From Pseudalgibacter ostreae (GTDB lineage: Bacteria > Bacteroidota > Bacteroidia > Flavobacteriales > Flavobacteriaceae), in NCBI RefSeq assembly GCF_042427585.1, contig NZ_JBHMFC010000021.1, forward strand, positions 1 through 64,000: 64,000 nt of DNA, in the 5' to 3' direction. Each line of letters opens with the position of its first letter. Position 1 is the first letter of the stretch. Shown piece after piece: positions 44,576-54,104 of this stretch. Made by a program: the position numbers and the translations under genes. A model generated the notes under the pieces. The model was not told where the DNA came from. It ran no database searches and saw nothing but the letters and a program-made list of their open reading frames with translations.

Positions 44576-47239
44576 ATGAACGAAGACCAAAACGACGATT
44601 TGATTAACAAGCAAGACGAACCCAAAGAAACCATTACCAGGATTTCTGGAATGTATAAAGATTGGTTTCTAGATTATGCTTCGTATGTAATTTTAGAACG
44701 TGCGGTTCCCGCAATTGAAGATGGCTTTAAGCCTGTACAGCGCCGTATCATGCATTCTATGAAGGATTTGGATGATGGTCGTTATAATAAAGTCGCAAAT
44801 ATTGTTGGGCACACCATGCAGTACCATCCCCATGGGGATGCCAGTATTGCAGATGCGATGGTTCAAATCGGTCAAAAAGACCTGCTCATCGATACACAAG
44901 GGAATTGGGGCAATATTCTAACAGGGGATCGTGCAGCGGCCTCACGTTATATAGAGGCTAGGATTTCGAAGTTTGGGCTGGATGTGGTTTTTAATCCAAA
45001 AATAACCGAATGGCAAGCTAGTTACGACGGACGCCGAAAAGAACCTGTAAACCTACCGGTTATGTTCCCTTTGCTTCTGGCACAAGGGGGCGAAGGGATT
45101 GCCGTAGGATTGTCAACCAAAATATTATCGCATAATTTCATAGAGCTTATCGATGCGTCTATAAAACACTTAAAAGGAAAGCGGTTTACATTGTTTCCAG
45201 ATTTTCCAACAGGAGGTATTGCAGACTGTTCAGATTATAACGATGGCCTTAGAGGTGGTAAGGTAAGGGTACGGGCTAAAATTTCCCAGCTTGATAAAAG
45301 CACTTTGGTTATTACAGAAATTCCCTCGGGAACGACCACTTCGTCGTTAATTGAGTCTATTTTAAAAGCCAATGAAAAAGGTAAGATAAAAGTTAAAAAA
45401 ATAGAAGATAATACCGCAGCCGAAGTTGAAATACTCATCCATTTACCGGCAGGGCTATCACCAGATAAAACCATAGATGCCCTGTATGCATTTACCAGCT
45501 GCGAGTCGTCCATTTCCCCTTTAGGTTGTGTTATTGAAAATAATAAACCGTTATTTGTGGGTGTTACAGAAATGTTGCGCCGTAGTACGGATAATACAGT
45601 GGATTTATTACGTCAGGATTTAGAGATAAAATTAAACGAACTGGAAGAGCAGTGGCACTTTGCTTCTTTAGAACGTATTTTTATTGAAAAGAGGATTTAT
45701 CGTGATATTGAAGAAGAAGAAACTTGGCAAGGTGTTATCAATGCCATTGATAAGGGATTACAACCGCATATAAAACACTTGAAACGTCCTGTTACGGAAG
45801 ATGATATTGTGCGCTTAACAGAAATTAGGATCAAGCGCATTTCTAAATTTGATATTGATAAGGCTCAACAGAAGATAGATGCCTTAGAAGATCAAATTGC
45901 CCAGATAAAACACCACCTTTTAAACCTTATTGAATATGCTATTGCCTATTTTACAAGATTGAAAAAGGAATACGGTGCTGGACGAGAACGTAAAACAGAA
46001 CTTAGGGCTTTTGAAGATGTAGATGCTACAAAAGTGGTTATACGAAACACTAAACTCTATGTAAATAGAAAAGAAGGGTTTATTGGCACATCTTTACGTA
46101 AGGACGAGTATGTATGCGATTGTAGCGATATTGATGATATTATCATTTTTACAGAAGAAGGTAAAATGATGATCACCAAAGTAGATTCTAAAACATTTAT
46201 TGGTAAGGACATTCTACATGTGGCTGTTTTTAAAAAGAAAGATAAGCGTACCATTTACAACATGATTTATCGTGATGGAAAAAATGGGCCTTCTTATATT
46301 AAACGGTTCGCAGTAACCAGTATTACTCGAGATAGAGAGTACGATTTAACCAATGGAAATAAGCAATCGTCTGTTTTATATTTTTCTGCAAACCCCAACG
46401 GGGAAGCCGAAGTTGTAACCGTGCTTTTACGTCAATCTGGAAGCGTTAAAAAATTAAAGTGGGATATCGATTTTGCTGAAATTCTTATAAAAGGTCGTTT
46501 ATCCAAAGGTAACTTGGTTACTAAGTATAGTATAAAGAAAGTGGAATTAAAAGAAAAAGGGATTTCTACTTTAAAACCTAGAAGAATCTGGTTTGATGAA
46601 ACCGTTCAGCGCTTAAATGTTGATGAAAGGGGAGCGCTTATAGGAGAGTTTAAAGGAGAGGACCGTCTTTTGGTTATTACGCAATCTGGTACTGTAAAAA
46701 CTATTTTACCAGAACTAACGGCACATTTTGACGATGATATGATTGTTCTTGAAAAATGGAAGCCAAACAAACCTATTTCGGCCATATATTATGATGGTGA
46801 AAAGGAACGCCATTTTGTAAAGCGCTTTTTAATTGAAAATGAGAACAAAGAGGAAGTCTTTATTACCGAACATGAAAAATCGCAATTAGAGATTGTTTCT
46901 ACCGATTGGAAGCCTATGGTAGAGGTCGTTTTTGGAAAAGAACGTGGCAAGGATCCAAAAGAGAACCTTGAAATCAATCTTGAAGAATTTATTGCTGTTA
47001 AGGGCATCAAGGCCATAGGGAATACGCTAACAACTTCTAAAGTAAAACATATTAATGCACTGGATCCTTTGCCTTACGAGACGCCAGAAGAAGTTCATGC
47101 CGACGACTTGGATGTGGTAGATGAAACTGAAGTATCTTCGGAAGGGGATGAAGTTAAAGACGAATTAAAACCACTTAAAACAGAAGAAGATTCTGATAGC
47201 TCGGAAAAGGATGACAAAGGACAAATAACACTCTTTTAA
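44576..47239 (+). CDS. parC: DNA topoisomerase IV subunit A
   Basis: 887 aa. VQRRIMHSM in the winged-helix region and RAAASRYIEARIS with the catalytic Tyr define the breakage-reunion domain; KPVNLPVMFPLLLAQGGEGIAVG follows; the C-terminal half holds the DNA-wrapping beta-propeller. It ends in a long acidic tail with repeated Glu/Asp/Ser and QITLF. It sits 105 bases downstream of parE, in the same direction; the pair acts as an A2B2 enzyme. Confidence 0.92.
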   Translation: MNEDQNDDLINKQDEPKETITRISGMYKDWFLDYASYVILERAVPAIEDGFKPVQRRIMHSMKDLDDGRYNKVANIVGHTMQYHPHGDASIADAMVQIGQKDLLIDTQGNWGNILTGDRAAASRYIEARISKFGLDVVFNPKITEWQASYDGRRKEPVNLPVMFPLLLAQGGEGIAVGLSTKILSHNFIELIDASIKHLKGKRFTLFPDFPTGGIADCSDYNDGLRGGKVRVRAKISQLDKSTLVITEIPSGTTTSSLIESILKANEKGKIKVKKIEDNTAAEVEILIHLPAGLSPDKTIDALYAFTSCESSISPLGCVIENNKPLFVGVTEMLRRSTDNTVDLLRQDLEIKLNELEEQWHFASLERIFIEKRIYRDIEEEETWQGVINAIDKGLQPHIKHLKRPVTEDDIVRLTEIRIKRISKFDIDKAQQKIDALEDQIAQIKHHLLNLIEYAIAYFTRLKKEYGAGRERKTELRAFEDVDATKVVIRNTKLYVNRKEGFIGTSLRKDEYVCDCSDIDDIIIFTEEGKMMITKVDSKTFIGKDILHVAVFKKKDKRTIYNMIYRDGKNGPSYIKRFAVTSITRDREYDLTNGNKQSSVLYFSANPNGEAEVVTVLLRQSGSVKKLKWDIDFAEILIKGRLSKGNLVTKYSIKKVELKEKGISTLKPRRIWFDETVQRLNVDERGALIGEFKGEDRLLVITQSGTVKTILPELTAHFDDDMIVLEKWKPNKPISAIYYDGEKERHFVKRFLIENENKEEVFITEHEKSQLEIVSTDWKPMVEVVFGKERGKDPKENLEINLEEFIAVKGIKAIGNTLTTSKVKHINALDPLPYETPEEVHADDLDVVDETEVSSEGDEVKDELKPLKTEEDSDSSEKDDKGQITLF

Positions 47240-47293
47240 ACAGATTTCTATTTTTTTTGGTTTTAAAAGTCGGTTTTTAGTAAAAGTGGGGGT

Positions 47294-48229
47294 TTAGCAG
47301 TTCTCTTCTATTCGGTTTACGTGCTGTTGTATAGATAAAATGATGTCTTCTAAAGGTGTTTCAAAATCAAACCAAAGGGTTTCTTCATTTTTTTTAAACC
47401 AAGTTAATTGGCGTTTTGCAAAGCGTCGGCTATTCTTTTTTATTTCCGAAACAGCAAAATCCAATGACCATGCACCATTTAAATGCTGAAATAACTCTTT
47501 GTATCCTACGGTGTTTAAGGCATTTAAATGTTGAAAAGGAAGCAAGGACTTAACCTCTTCTAAAAGGCCGCTTTCTATCATAATATCTACTCGTTGATTG
47601 ATGCGCTTATAAATAACCTCTCTATCGGCAGTTAACCCTACGGTTATGGTTTTAAAATTACGTTTAACTTTTCCTTTATTTAAAAAAGAGGAGTAGGGCT
47701 TTCCCGAACCTATGCAAATTTCCAAAGCTCTAATCACACGATGTGGATTGTCAATGGCTATGGTGTTATAGGTTTGAATGTCTAGCGTTTTTAGTTGGTT
47801 TTGTAAAGAAGCAATTCCTTTCGTTTCTAGTTCATTATTTAAAGATTCACGTATGCTGGGATCCATTTCTGGAAAATGATCTAAGCCTGTTGTTACAGCA
47901 TCCAAATATAAACCAGAACCGCCTACCATAATGGCAGTTGCATTCTCTTTAAAAATAGTTTTTAAGGCTTGCAGGGCCTCTTTTTCAAATGCACCAACAT
48001 TATACGGGTCGTGTATGGATTTATGGTGAATAAAATGGTGCTTGGCTGCGGCCAATTCAGTTGACGAGGGAACGGCGGTACCAATAGTCATATCGTTATA
48101 AAACTGTCGAGAATCTGCCGATACTATTTCCGTATTAAAATGTTTTGCAAGTTTAATGCTTAAAGCCGTTTTTCCAATGGCTGTTGGGCCAACTATAGAA
48201 ATGAGATATTTAAATTGTAAATTAATAAT
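47294..48229 (-). CDS. miaA: tRNA dimethylallyltransferase MiaA (probable ATT start)
   Basis: Adds the dimethylallyl group to A37 of tRNAs that read UNN codons. The frame holds the P-loop VGPTAIGKTALS, then VSADSRQFYNDMTIGTAVPS, the family body and LTWFKKNEETLWF near the C-terminus. The first ATG (48091) lies after the P-loop. Upstream of it the frame runs back to a TAA at 48239-48241 without any ATG, GTG or TTG. Only ATT/ATA codons are available before the P-loop; ATT at 48229 or 48226 gives 311 or 310 aa, the usual MiaA size. Confidence 0.88.
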   Translation of the reverse strand: MINLQFKYLISIVGPTAIGKTALSIKLAKHFNTEIVSADSRQFYNDMTIGTAVPSSTELAAAKHHFIHHKSIHDPYNVGAFEKEALQALKTIFKENATAIMVGGSGLYLDAVTTGLDHFPEMDPSIRESLNNELETKGIASLQNQLKTLDIQTYNTIAIDNPHRVIRALEICIGSGKPYSSFLNKGKVKRNFKTITVGLTADREVIYKRINQRVDIMIESGLLEEVKSLLPFQHLNALNTVGYKELFQHLNGAWSLDFAVSEIKKNSRRFAKRQLTWFKKNEETLWFDFETPLEDIILSIQQHVNRIEENC

Positions 48230-48257
48230 AGTGTTTATTTAAGAGGTTATCTAAAAA

Positions 48258-49106
48258 TTAAGTGTTTAAAGTATGCCCGCAGTTAGAGCAAAATTCGGCG
48301 CCATCTTGATGTTTTTCACTCATGCAGTTTGCACAGGATAGGGTATTAAGGTGTATGCTTGGGGCTTTTTCTGGAGCTCCCAATCTATTTCTTGTAGAGT
48401 ATTCTGCCGAAACAATACCTGTAGGCACGGCAATAATGCCATAACCTAAAATCATGATAAAGGCAGCTATAATTTGGCCTAAGGGTGTAACAGGGGTGAT
48501 GTCTCCAAAACCAACAGTTGTAAGGGTAACAATACACCAATATATACTCACAGGAATACTCGTGAAACCACTTTGCTCGCCTTCTACTAAATACATAAGT
48601 GTGCCAAAAATTATAGCAAGAATGAGTACCGCAAATAAAAAGACTAAGATTTTAGCACGGCTTGCTTTTAAAGCAGATATCAATAAATTGGAAGCCCCCA
48701 TATAACGGGCTAATTTTAAGATTCTAAAAATACGAAGTAAGCGCAAAGCGCGTAATGCAGCCAGAGCATGAATCCCTCCTAATATCAACGATATGTATTT
48801 TGGAATGGTAGAGAGCAAATCGATAATACCATAAAAACTGGTAATGTATTTTAAAGGTTTTTTTACCGTAACTATTCTAGCAATATATTCTATGGTGAAT
48901 AAAATGGTAATAATCCATTCTGAAATGTTTAAAAACCTATGGAATCGAGCATCAAAACTTCTTATGCTCTCAAGCATAACCAGTATTATACTAGCTAAAA
49001 TGGTGATTAATAAAATCACATCAAACAACTTGCCAGCAGGTGTATCTGCTTCATAGATGATGTCGTGAAGTCTAACCTTCCAGTTTTTTTTTGAAATTTT
49101 ATCCAT
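48258..49106 (-). CDS. voltage-gated potassium channel with C-terminal zinc ribbon
   Basis: 282 aa, six transmembrane segments. S4 has arginines at every third position (ALRALRLLRIFRILKLARY, about 117-134); the selectivity filter TTVGFGDITP is at about 195-204, so it is a Kv-type K+ channel. After the pore and S6 comes a short linker and a zinc ribbon with Cys 258, 261, 273 and 276 (CANC...CSNC). It is a six-transmembrane subunit expected to form tetramers in the inner membrane. Downstream of the exonuclease gene, same strand. Confidence 0.92.
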   Translation of the reverse strand: MDKISKKNWKVRLHDIIYEADTPAGKLFDVILLITILASIILVMLESIRSFDARFHRFLNISEWIITILFTIEYIARIVTVKKPLKYITSFYGIIDLLSTIPKYISLILGGIHALAALRALRLLRIFRILKLARYMGASNLLISALKASRAKILVFLFAVLILAIIFGTLMYLVEGEQSGFTSIPVSIYWCIVTLTTVGFGDITPVTPLGQIIAAFIMILGYGIIAVPTGIVSAEYSTRNRLGAPEKAPSIHLNTLSCANCMSEKHQDGAEFCSNCGHTLNT

Positions 49107-49139
49107 GCAGCAAAAATAAGAAAGAAAGCTGATTAAAAA

Positions 49140-50510
49140 TCACTTATGGTTAAGCTCAATCGTTTTGAGGCGTTTGTTTCTGCGCAGAAAGCTTTGGATG
49201 ATATGTTGGGTATCCCTATTGTTTTCCATAGGAGTAATAATGGTTTCCAAAACCTCTATATTACTGATTTGGTAGTTCAAATTAAAAAAGCCCAACCCTT
49301 TAAAAACACCATTTTCAATAAGGATAGCAGAGCGCTCATCTACTGCTCTACCAACATCTACTATAACCATGTTTTTGTTTTTATAGCTATTTTTATGAAT
49401 CAATGCTTCCACACGTTTATTGTAATCTTCAGGAGCTTCTTTCAGAATACATGCGCCTTCGCACATTTTTATGTCGTAATTAAAACAACTGTTTTTAGTT
49501 TTATAAATACCTGTTAATTTTTGGCAGAGGCTGTAATCTGTAATAGCTTTTTCGATAAAGCTCTTAGCGCTTTCGCGATTGCTAAAAGTGGTAATGGGGT
49601 TTTTTCTACCGTCGACAATATCGATTTTTAAATTTATATAACCGTTATTATCTTTAAAACTGTACAGCGCATGTGTAAAAACAGTTCGCCTTAATGCCCG
49701 ATTGTATTTCGGTTTGTTTTGTTTTATTTCTTCACTTTCTTTTAAAAGCGCCACCAGTTCGCTACCAGTAGCCTCGTAAGTTACCGCAGCCACTTGATGT
49801 TGAATGCGTTTTGATTTATGATTGTTATTGGTAAAGTGTTGGTTGATGCGTTTTTTTATGTTTTTACTTTTACCAATATAAATGATATCTCCTTGGGCAT
49901 TATGGATGTAATACACGCCGGTAATGGATGGCAGGCTCGCAATAATGTCAATAAGTTTAGGTTCTAATTGTTTTTTTGGATTTAGCCGAATGGATTCTTG
50001 AATAATGCTTTTTGTAGAATCTTTGTCGATTAACATTTTGAATAACTTAACCGTAGCAAGAGCGTCGCCAGACGCACGATGCCTATCGCTAACAGGAATG
50101 CCTAAAGCCCTTACTAATTTTCCTAAGCTATAAGACGCTTGGTCTGGTATCAGGTTTTTGGATAGTTCTACCGTACAAAGCGATGGGCGTTCATAATCAT
50201 AACCCAACCTTCTAAATTCAGTACACAAAATTCTATAATCAAAATCGGCATTATGGGCCACTAAAATACAGTCTTCTGTAATTTCTATAATACGTTTTGC
50301 TACCTCATAAAACTTAGGGGCGTTGCGCAGCATATTGCTGTTAATTCCAGTAAGATTTACCACAAAAGGCTGGATGTCACGTTCTGGGTTTACAAGGCTT
50401 ATAAATTGATCTACCACTTCATGGCCGTCGTACTTATATATGGCTATTTCGGTAATGCCCTCTTCATTAAATTTACCCCCCGTGGTTTCTATGTCTAATA
50501 TTGCGTAAAT
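49140..50510 (-). CDS. exonuclease (DnaQ-like) fused to a GIY-YIG domain (probable ATT start)
   Basis: About 456 aa. Residues 1-170 form a DEDDh exonuclease: ILDIETTGGKFNEEGITEIAIYK, then NADFDYRILCTEFRRLG and HRASGDALATVKLFKML. Residues about 185-265 are a GIY-YIG nuclease (ITGVYYIHNAQGDIIYIGKSKNIKKRI) as in UvrC/Cho. This fusion is common in Bacteroidota and is thought to act in DNA repair. The first GTG (50417) lies after the catalytic DIE motif; ATT at 50510 is the codon at the family's normal start position (MYAILDIETTGG in relatives). Confidence 0.88.
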   Translation of the reverse strand: MYAILDIETTGGKFNEEGITEIAIYKYDGHEVVDQFISLVNPERDIQPFVVNLTGINSNMLRNAPKFYEVAKRIIEITEDCILVAHNADFDYRILCTEFRRLGYDYERPSLCTVELSKNLIPDQASYSLGKLVRALGIPVSDRHRASGDALATVKLFKMLIDKDSTKSIIQESIRLNPKKQLEPKLIDIIASLPSITGVYYIHNAQGDIIYIGKSKNIKKRINQHFTNNNHKSKRIQHQVAAVTYEATGSELVALLKESEEIKQNKPKYNRALRRTVFTHALYSFKDNNGYINLKIDIVDGRKNPITTFSNRESAKSFIEKAITDYSLCQKLTGIYKTKNSCFNYDIKMCEGACILKEAPEDYNKRVEALIHKNSYKNKNMVIVDVGRAVDERSAILIENGVFKGLGFFNLNYQISNIEVLETIITPMENNRDTQHIIQSFLRRNKRLKTIELNHK

Positions 50511-50586
50511 AAAGCGATGCGTTAAATGTTAAAAAGTAATAAAATGTTTTTTAAGGGATTAGGTTTGCCGCCATTTCAGTATGTTT

Positions 50587-51258
50587 TTATTCTGAATAAT
50601 GCCGTTCACCAAAAATACTGCTGCCAACCCTAATCATGGTACTGCCACAGTCTATCGCTAAAGGATAGTCCCCGCTCATGCCCATGGAAATAATTTTGGG
50701 GTTAAAGTTAAGGGTTTTAAACGATTCCAACTCATTAAATGTGTTTTTTAAGTATCTAAACTCTTGTTCTATTTGTTGTTCGTTATCTGTAAAGGTGGCC
50801 ATGCCCATAAGTCCAGTAACCCTTAGGTTTTCTAGTTTTGAAAACGCCTCGGATTGGATGATTTCAAGAGCATCGATTTTGGTCATCCCAAATTTAGAAG
50901 CTTCGTTAGCTATTTTTATTTGCAATAAACAATCAATAGTTCTCTCCTGTTTCTTGGCTTGCTTGTTTATTTCCTTCAACAATTTAAAATGATCGACGCC
51001 ATGTATTAAACTTACAAAAGAGGCCATGTGTTTTACTTTGTTTTTCTGTACATGACCAATCATATGCCATTCAATATCTTTTGGCATGGCCTCATGTTTT
51101 TCTACCATTTCCTGAATTTTATTTTCACCAAAAATGCGTTGTCCAGCATGATAAGCCTCCATAATATCGGTAATGGGTTTGGTTTTTGAAACTGCTACCA
51201 GCGTAACATGTTTTGGTATGGAGGATTGTATATGGTTTAAATTTTCTTTTATAGGCAT
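50587..51258 (-). CDS. YggS-family pyridoxal-phosphate homeostasis protein
   Basis: 223 aa TIM-barrel PLP-binding protein. LVAVSKTKPITDIMEAYHAGQRIFGENKIQEMVEK holds the PLP lysine; EWHMIGHVQKNKVKHM and ISMGMSGDYPLAIDCGSTMIRVGSSIFGER (phosphate site) are family signatures. It controls the free PLP pool and amino-acid/keto-acid balance. Transcribed with the genes to its right on the minus strand, all separated by small gaps. Confidence 0.94.
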   Translation of the reverse strand: MPIKENLNHIQSSIPKHVTLVAVSKTKPITDIMEAYHAGQRIFGENKIQEMVEKHEAMPKDIEWHMIGHVQKNKVKHMASFVSLIHGVDHFKLLKEINKQAKKQERTIDCLLQIKIANEASKFGMTKIDALEIIQSEAFSKLENLRVTGLMGMATFTDNEQQIEQEFRYLKNTFNELESFKTLNFNPKIISMGMSGDYPLAIDCGSTMIRVGSSIFGERHYSE

Positions 51259-51302
51259 ATTAACGTACTATATATGGGTTATCAAATTATATATAAATAG
51301 AA

Positions 51303-52190
51303 TTAGAGAAAGGGTTGGGCTATGTGTTCTGCTTTCTTGCTGATCGAATAATCATAAAAACCTTCACCCGATTTTATGCCTAACCTTCCAGCCGCCACCA
51401 TATTAACTAATAATGGGCATGGAGCATATTTGGGGTTTTTAAAACCATTGTACATCACATTTAGTATGGATAAGCACACGTCTAAACCTATAAAGTCTGC
51501 TAATTGCAAAGGTCCCATAGGGTGTGCCATGCCTAACTTCATAATGGTATCGATATGCTGCACACCAGCAACCCCGTTATAAAGTGTTTCAATAGACTCG
51601 TTAATCATGGGCATTAAAATGCGGTTGGCCACAAAGCCTGGGTAATCCTTTACCTCAATGGGCGTTTTCCCTAATGATTTAGAGACGTCCATAATAGTTT
51701 GGACTGTAGCATGGCTCGTGCTATAGCCTTTTATTATTTCTACCAAGGGCATAATCGGTACAGGATTCATAAAATGCATTCCGATAACCTTATCTGGTCT
51801 TACAGTAGCAGCAGCAATTTGAGTAATAGAAATAGAGGAGGTGTTGGTTGCTAAAATGGTGTCCTTAGAACAGTTTGCATCCAATTGTTTGAAAAGATCT
51901 AATTTTAAATCTCTATTTTCTGTGGCAGCCTCTATAACGAGTACAGCATCTTTAACCCCTTCTTTAAGAGTGTTTGAACATGTGATATTCGAAAGAGTTT
52001 CTATCTTTTTTGCTTCGGAAATGGTGTTTTTTAAAACCATTCTGTCCAGATTATTTGTAATGGTAGCAATCCCTTTTGTTAAGGCGCCATTATGGATGTC
52101 GATAAGATTGACTTTGTATCCGTTTTGTGCAAACGTATGGGCAATACCATTTCCCATCGTTCCAGCACCTATTACTGCTATATGTTTCAT
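51303..52190 (-). CDS. 3-hydroxyacyl-CoA (3-hydroxybutyryl-CoA) dehydrogenase
   Basis: 295 aa. N-terminal Rossmann domain with IAVIGAGTMGNGIAHTFAQNGYKV binds NAD(H); ATNTSSISITQIAA and GMHFMNPVPIMPLVEII lead to the catalytic His; the C-terminal domain (FVANRILMPMINESIETLYNG) dimerises. The enzyme oxidises 3-hydroxyacyl-CoA in fatty-acid or butyrate metabolism. It follows the Gfo/Idh/MocA gene with a 116-base gap. Confidence 0.93.
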   Translation of the reverse strand: MKHIAVIGAGTMGNGIAHTFAQNGYKVNLIDIHNGALTKGIATITNNLDRMVLKNTISEAKKIETLSNITCSNTLKEGVKDAVLVIEAATENRDLKLDLFKQLDANCSKDTILATNTSSISITQIAAATVRPDKVIGMHFMNPVPIMPLVEIIKGYSTSHATVQTIMDVSKSLGKTPIEVKDYPGFVANRILMPMINESIETLYNGVAGVQHIDTIMKLGMAHPMGPLQLADFIGLDVCLSILNVMYNGFKNPKYAPCPLLVNMVAAGRLGIKSGEGFYDYSISKKAEHIAQPFL

Positions 52191-52306
52191 ATAAAAAAGA
52201 TTAATATAATGTACATGGTCAAGCAGCCGAAGATATTCGCGCCTTCATCGACCACCACCTATAACTCAATATGGATATGAATTATTTGTAAATTACCGCT
52301 TTATAT

Positions 52307-53266
52307 TTAAAAACAAGCAATAATTTGGGTCGCAATACGCAACGCTTCTGTACCATCGTGAAGCGTTACTACTGGTGTTGTATTGTTGTTAATAGCATCT
52401 GCAAAGGTTTCCAATTCGTCGAGAATAGAATTGTTATCGGCTACTTTTGGATTGTCAAAATAAATCTGTTTCTTAACACCTTCGGCATTTTGCAGTACCA
52501 TATCAAAATCTCCTGGAGTTTCAGGAGCATCTTTCATTTTTACGACCTCACATTTTTTGGTTAGAAAATCTACAGAAATATAAGCGTCTTTTTGGAAAAA
52601 CCGAGCTTTACGCATTTTCTTTAGTGAAATTCTACTAGCCGTTAAATTGGCAACACAGCCATTTTCAAATTCTAATCGGGCATTAGCAATGTCTGGGGTA
52701 TCGCTAATAACTGCTACACCACTGGCAGAAATACTCTTTACTTTAGATTTTACAATGCTTAAAATAATATCTATGTCATGAATCATTAAATCCAAAACCA
52801 CCGGTACATCTGTCCCTCTAGGGTTAAATTCTGCAAGACGATGTGTTTCTATAAACATGGGGGCTTTAATATCGTTCTTTACAGCCAGAAAGGCTGGATT
52901 AAAACGTTCTACATGCCCTACTTGGCCGCGTAAATTATGTTTGGCCAAAAGCTCTCGGATGTGTTCCGCTTCTTCAACAGTATTGGTAATGGGTTTTTCA
53001 ATAAAAATATGCTTGCCTTTGGCTATGGCTTGTTTGGCGCATTCGTAATGAGAAAGTGTAGGGGTAACAATATCTACAACATCTACAGCTTCGATAAGGG
53101 ATTCAATAGAGTCGAAGTATTTATAGCCAAATTCAGCTTCTACTTTTTGGGCATTCACTTTATCGGCATCATAAAACCCTACTAATTTATATTTCTCAGA
53201 TTGCTTAAGAAGTCTTAAATGAATTTTTCCTAAGTGTCCAGCACCAAGTACACCAACTTTTAACAT
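52307..53266 (-). CDS. Gfo/Idh/MocA family oxidoreductase
   Basis: 319 aa. KVGVLGAGHLGKIHLRLLKQS opens the NAD(P)-binding Rossmann fold; EKPITNTVEEAEHIRELL carries the family lysine (EKP). The C-terminal alpha/beta domain has MIHDIDIILSIVKS. Family members dehydrogenate sugars, inositols or bile-type substrates; the substrate cannot be inferred from the context. Divergent from pcm. Confidence 0.9.
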   Translation of the reverse strand: MLKVGVLGAGHLGKIHLRLLKQSEKYKLVGFYDADKVNAQKVEAEFGYKYFDSIESLIEAVDVVDIVTPTLSHYECAKQAIAKGKHIFIEKPITNTVEEAEHIRELLAKHNLRGQVGHVERFNPAFLAVKNDIKAPMFIETHRLAEFNPRGTDVPVVLDLMIHDIDIILSIVKSKVKSISASGVAVISDTPDIANARLEFENGCVANLTASRISLKKMRKARFFQKDAYISVDFLTKKCEVVKMKDAPETPGDFDMVLQNAEGVKKQIYFDNPKVADNNSILDELETFADAINNNTTPVVTLHDGTEALRIATQIIACF

Positions 53267-53426
53267 ATTTTATAACGTTTTGAACAAAAATAACATATTT
53301 AAAGTACGAATTCCATATATTTTCAACTAAATTTTATCTGCTTCATTTAAAAAATAATAATCTATTAAACCCTTTTAAGCTATAAAAGGATTGTCTATTT
53401 TTAGACGTTGAAAAACGCAATACGAA

Positions 53427-54068
53427 TTGAAAGATACTTTTAAACATAAGGGCTTAAGGCAGCAATTGGTTAATATTTTAATAACCAAAGGGATAAGGGA
53501 TGAAAAAGTTTTAAATGCGATAGGAAAGGTTCCAAGGCATTTGTTTATGGATTCTAGTTTTTTAGACCATGCATATCAAGATAAAGCATTTCCCATTGCG
53601 GCAGACCAAACCATTTCACAACCTTTTACAGTGGCATTCCAAACGGAGTTATTACAAGTTAATAAAACAGACAAGGTTTTAGAAATTGGCACAGGAAGCG
53701 GTTACCAAACAGCTGTTTTGTGCGAACTTGGCGTGCATGTATATAGTATTGAGCGCCAGCAGGAACTTTTTAGAAAAACCAGTAATTTTTTACCGAAATT
53801 GGGCTATCGTGCTAAGAAGCTTATTTTTGGAGATGGTTATAAAGGTTTAAAAGACGAGGCGCCTTTTGATGGTATTATTGTAACAGCGGGTGCTCCTTTT
53901 GTGCCCAAACCCCTTTTAAGTCAGTTGAAAATAGGAGGGAGGCTCGTTATTCCTGTTGGCGATGCTGTGCAAGTGATGACTCTTTTTATTAGAAAAGGTG
54001 CTAAAGAATTTGAACAACATGAATTTGGCGAATTCCGTTTCGTTCCGCTTTTAGAAGATAAGAATTGA
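53427..54068 (+). CDS. pcm: protein-L-isoaspartate O-methyltransferase
   Basis: 213 aa starting at a TTG codon (KDTFKHKGLRQQLVNIL). It contains the PIMT motifs AADQTISQPFTVAFQTELL and VLEIGTGSGYQTAVLCELG, with GDGYKGLKDEAPFDGIIVTAGAP. It methylates isoaspartyl residues in damaged proteins so that they can reisomerise. The start is supported by the normal family N-terminus and by the absence of a better upstream codon. Confidence 0.93.
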   Translation: MKDTFKHKGLRQQLVNILITKGIRDEKVLNAIGKVPRHLFMDSSFLDHAYQDKAFPIAADQTISQPFTVAFQTELLQVNKTDKVLEIGTGSGYQTAVLCELGVHVYSIERQQELFRKTSNFLPKLGYRAKKLIFGDGYKGLKDEAPFDGIIVTAGAPFVPKPLLSQLKIGGRLVIPVGDAVQVMTLFIRKGAKEFEQHEFGEFRFVPLLEDKN

Positions 54069-54104
54069 AACTGTAGTTCCCGTTTTAATCTACAGGCTTA
54101 GTTA

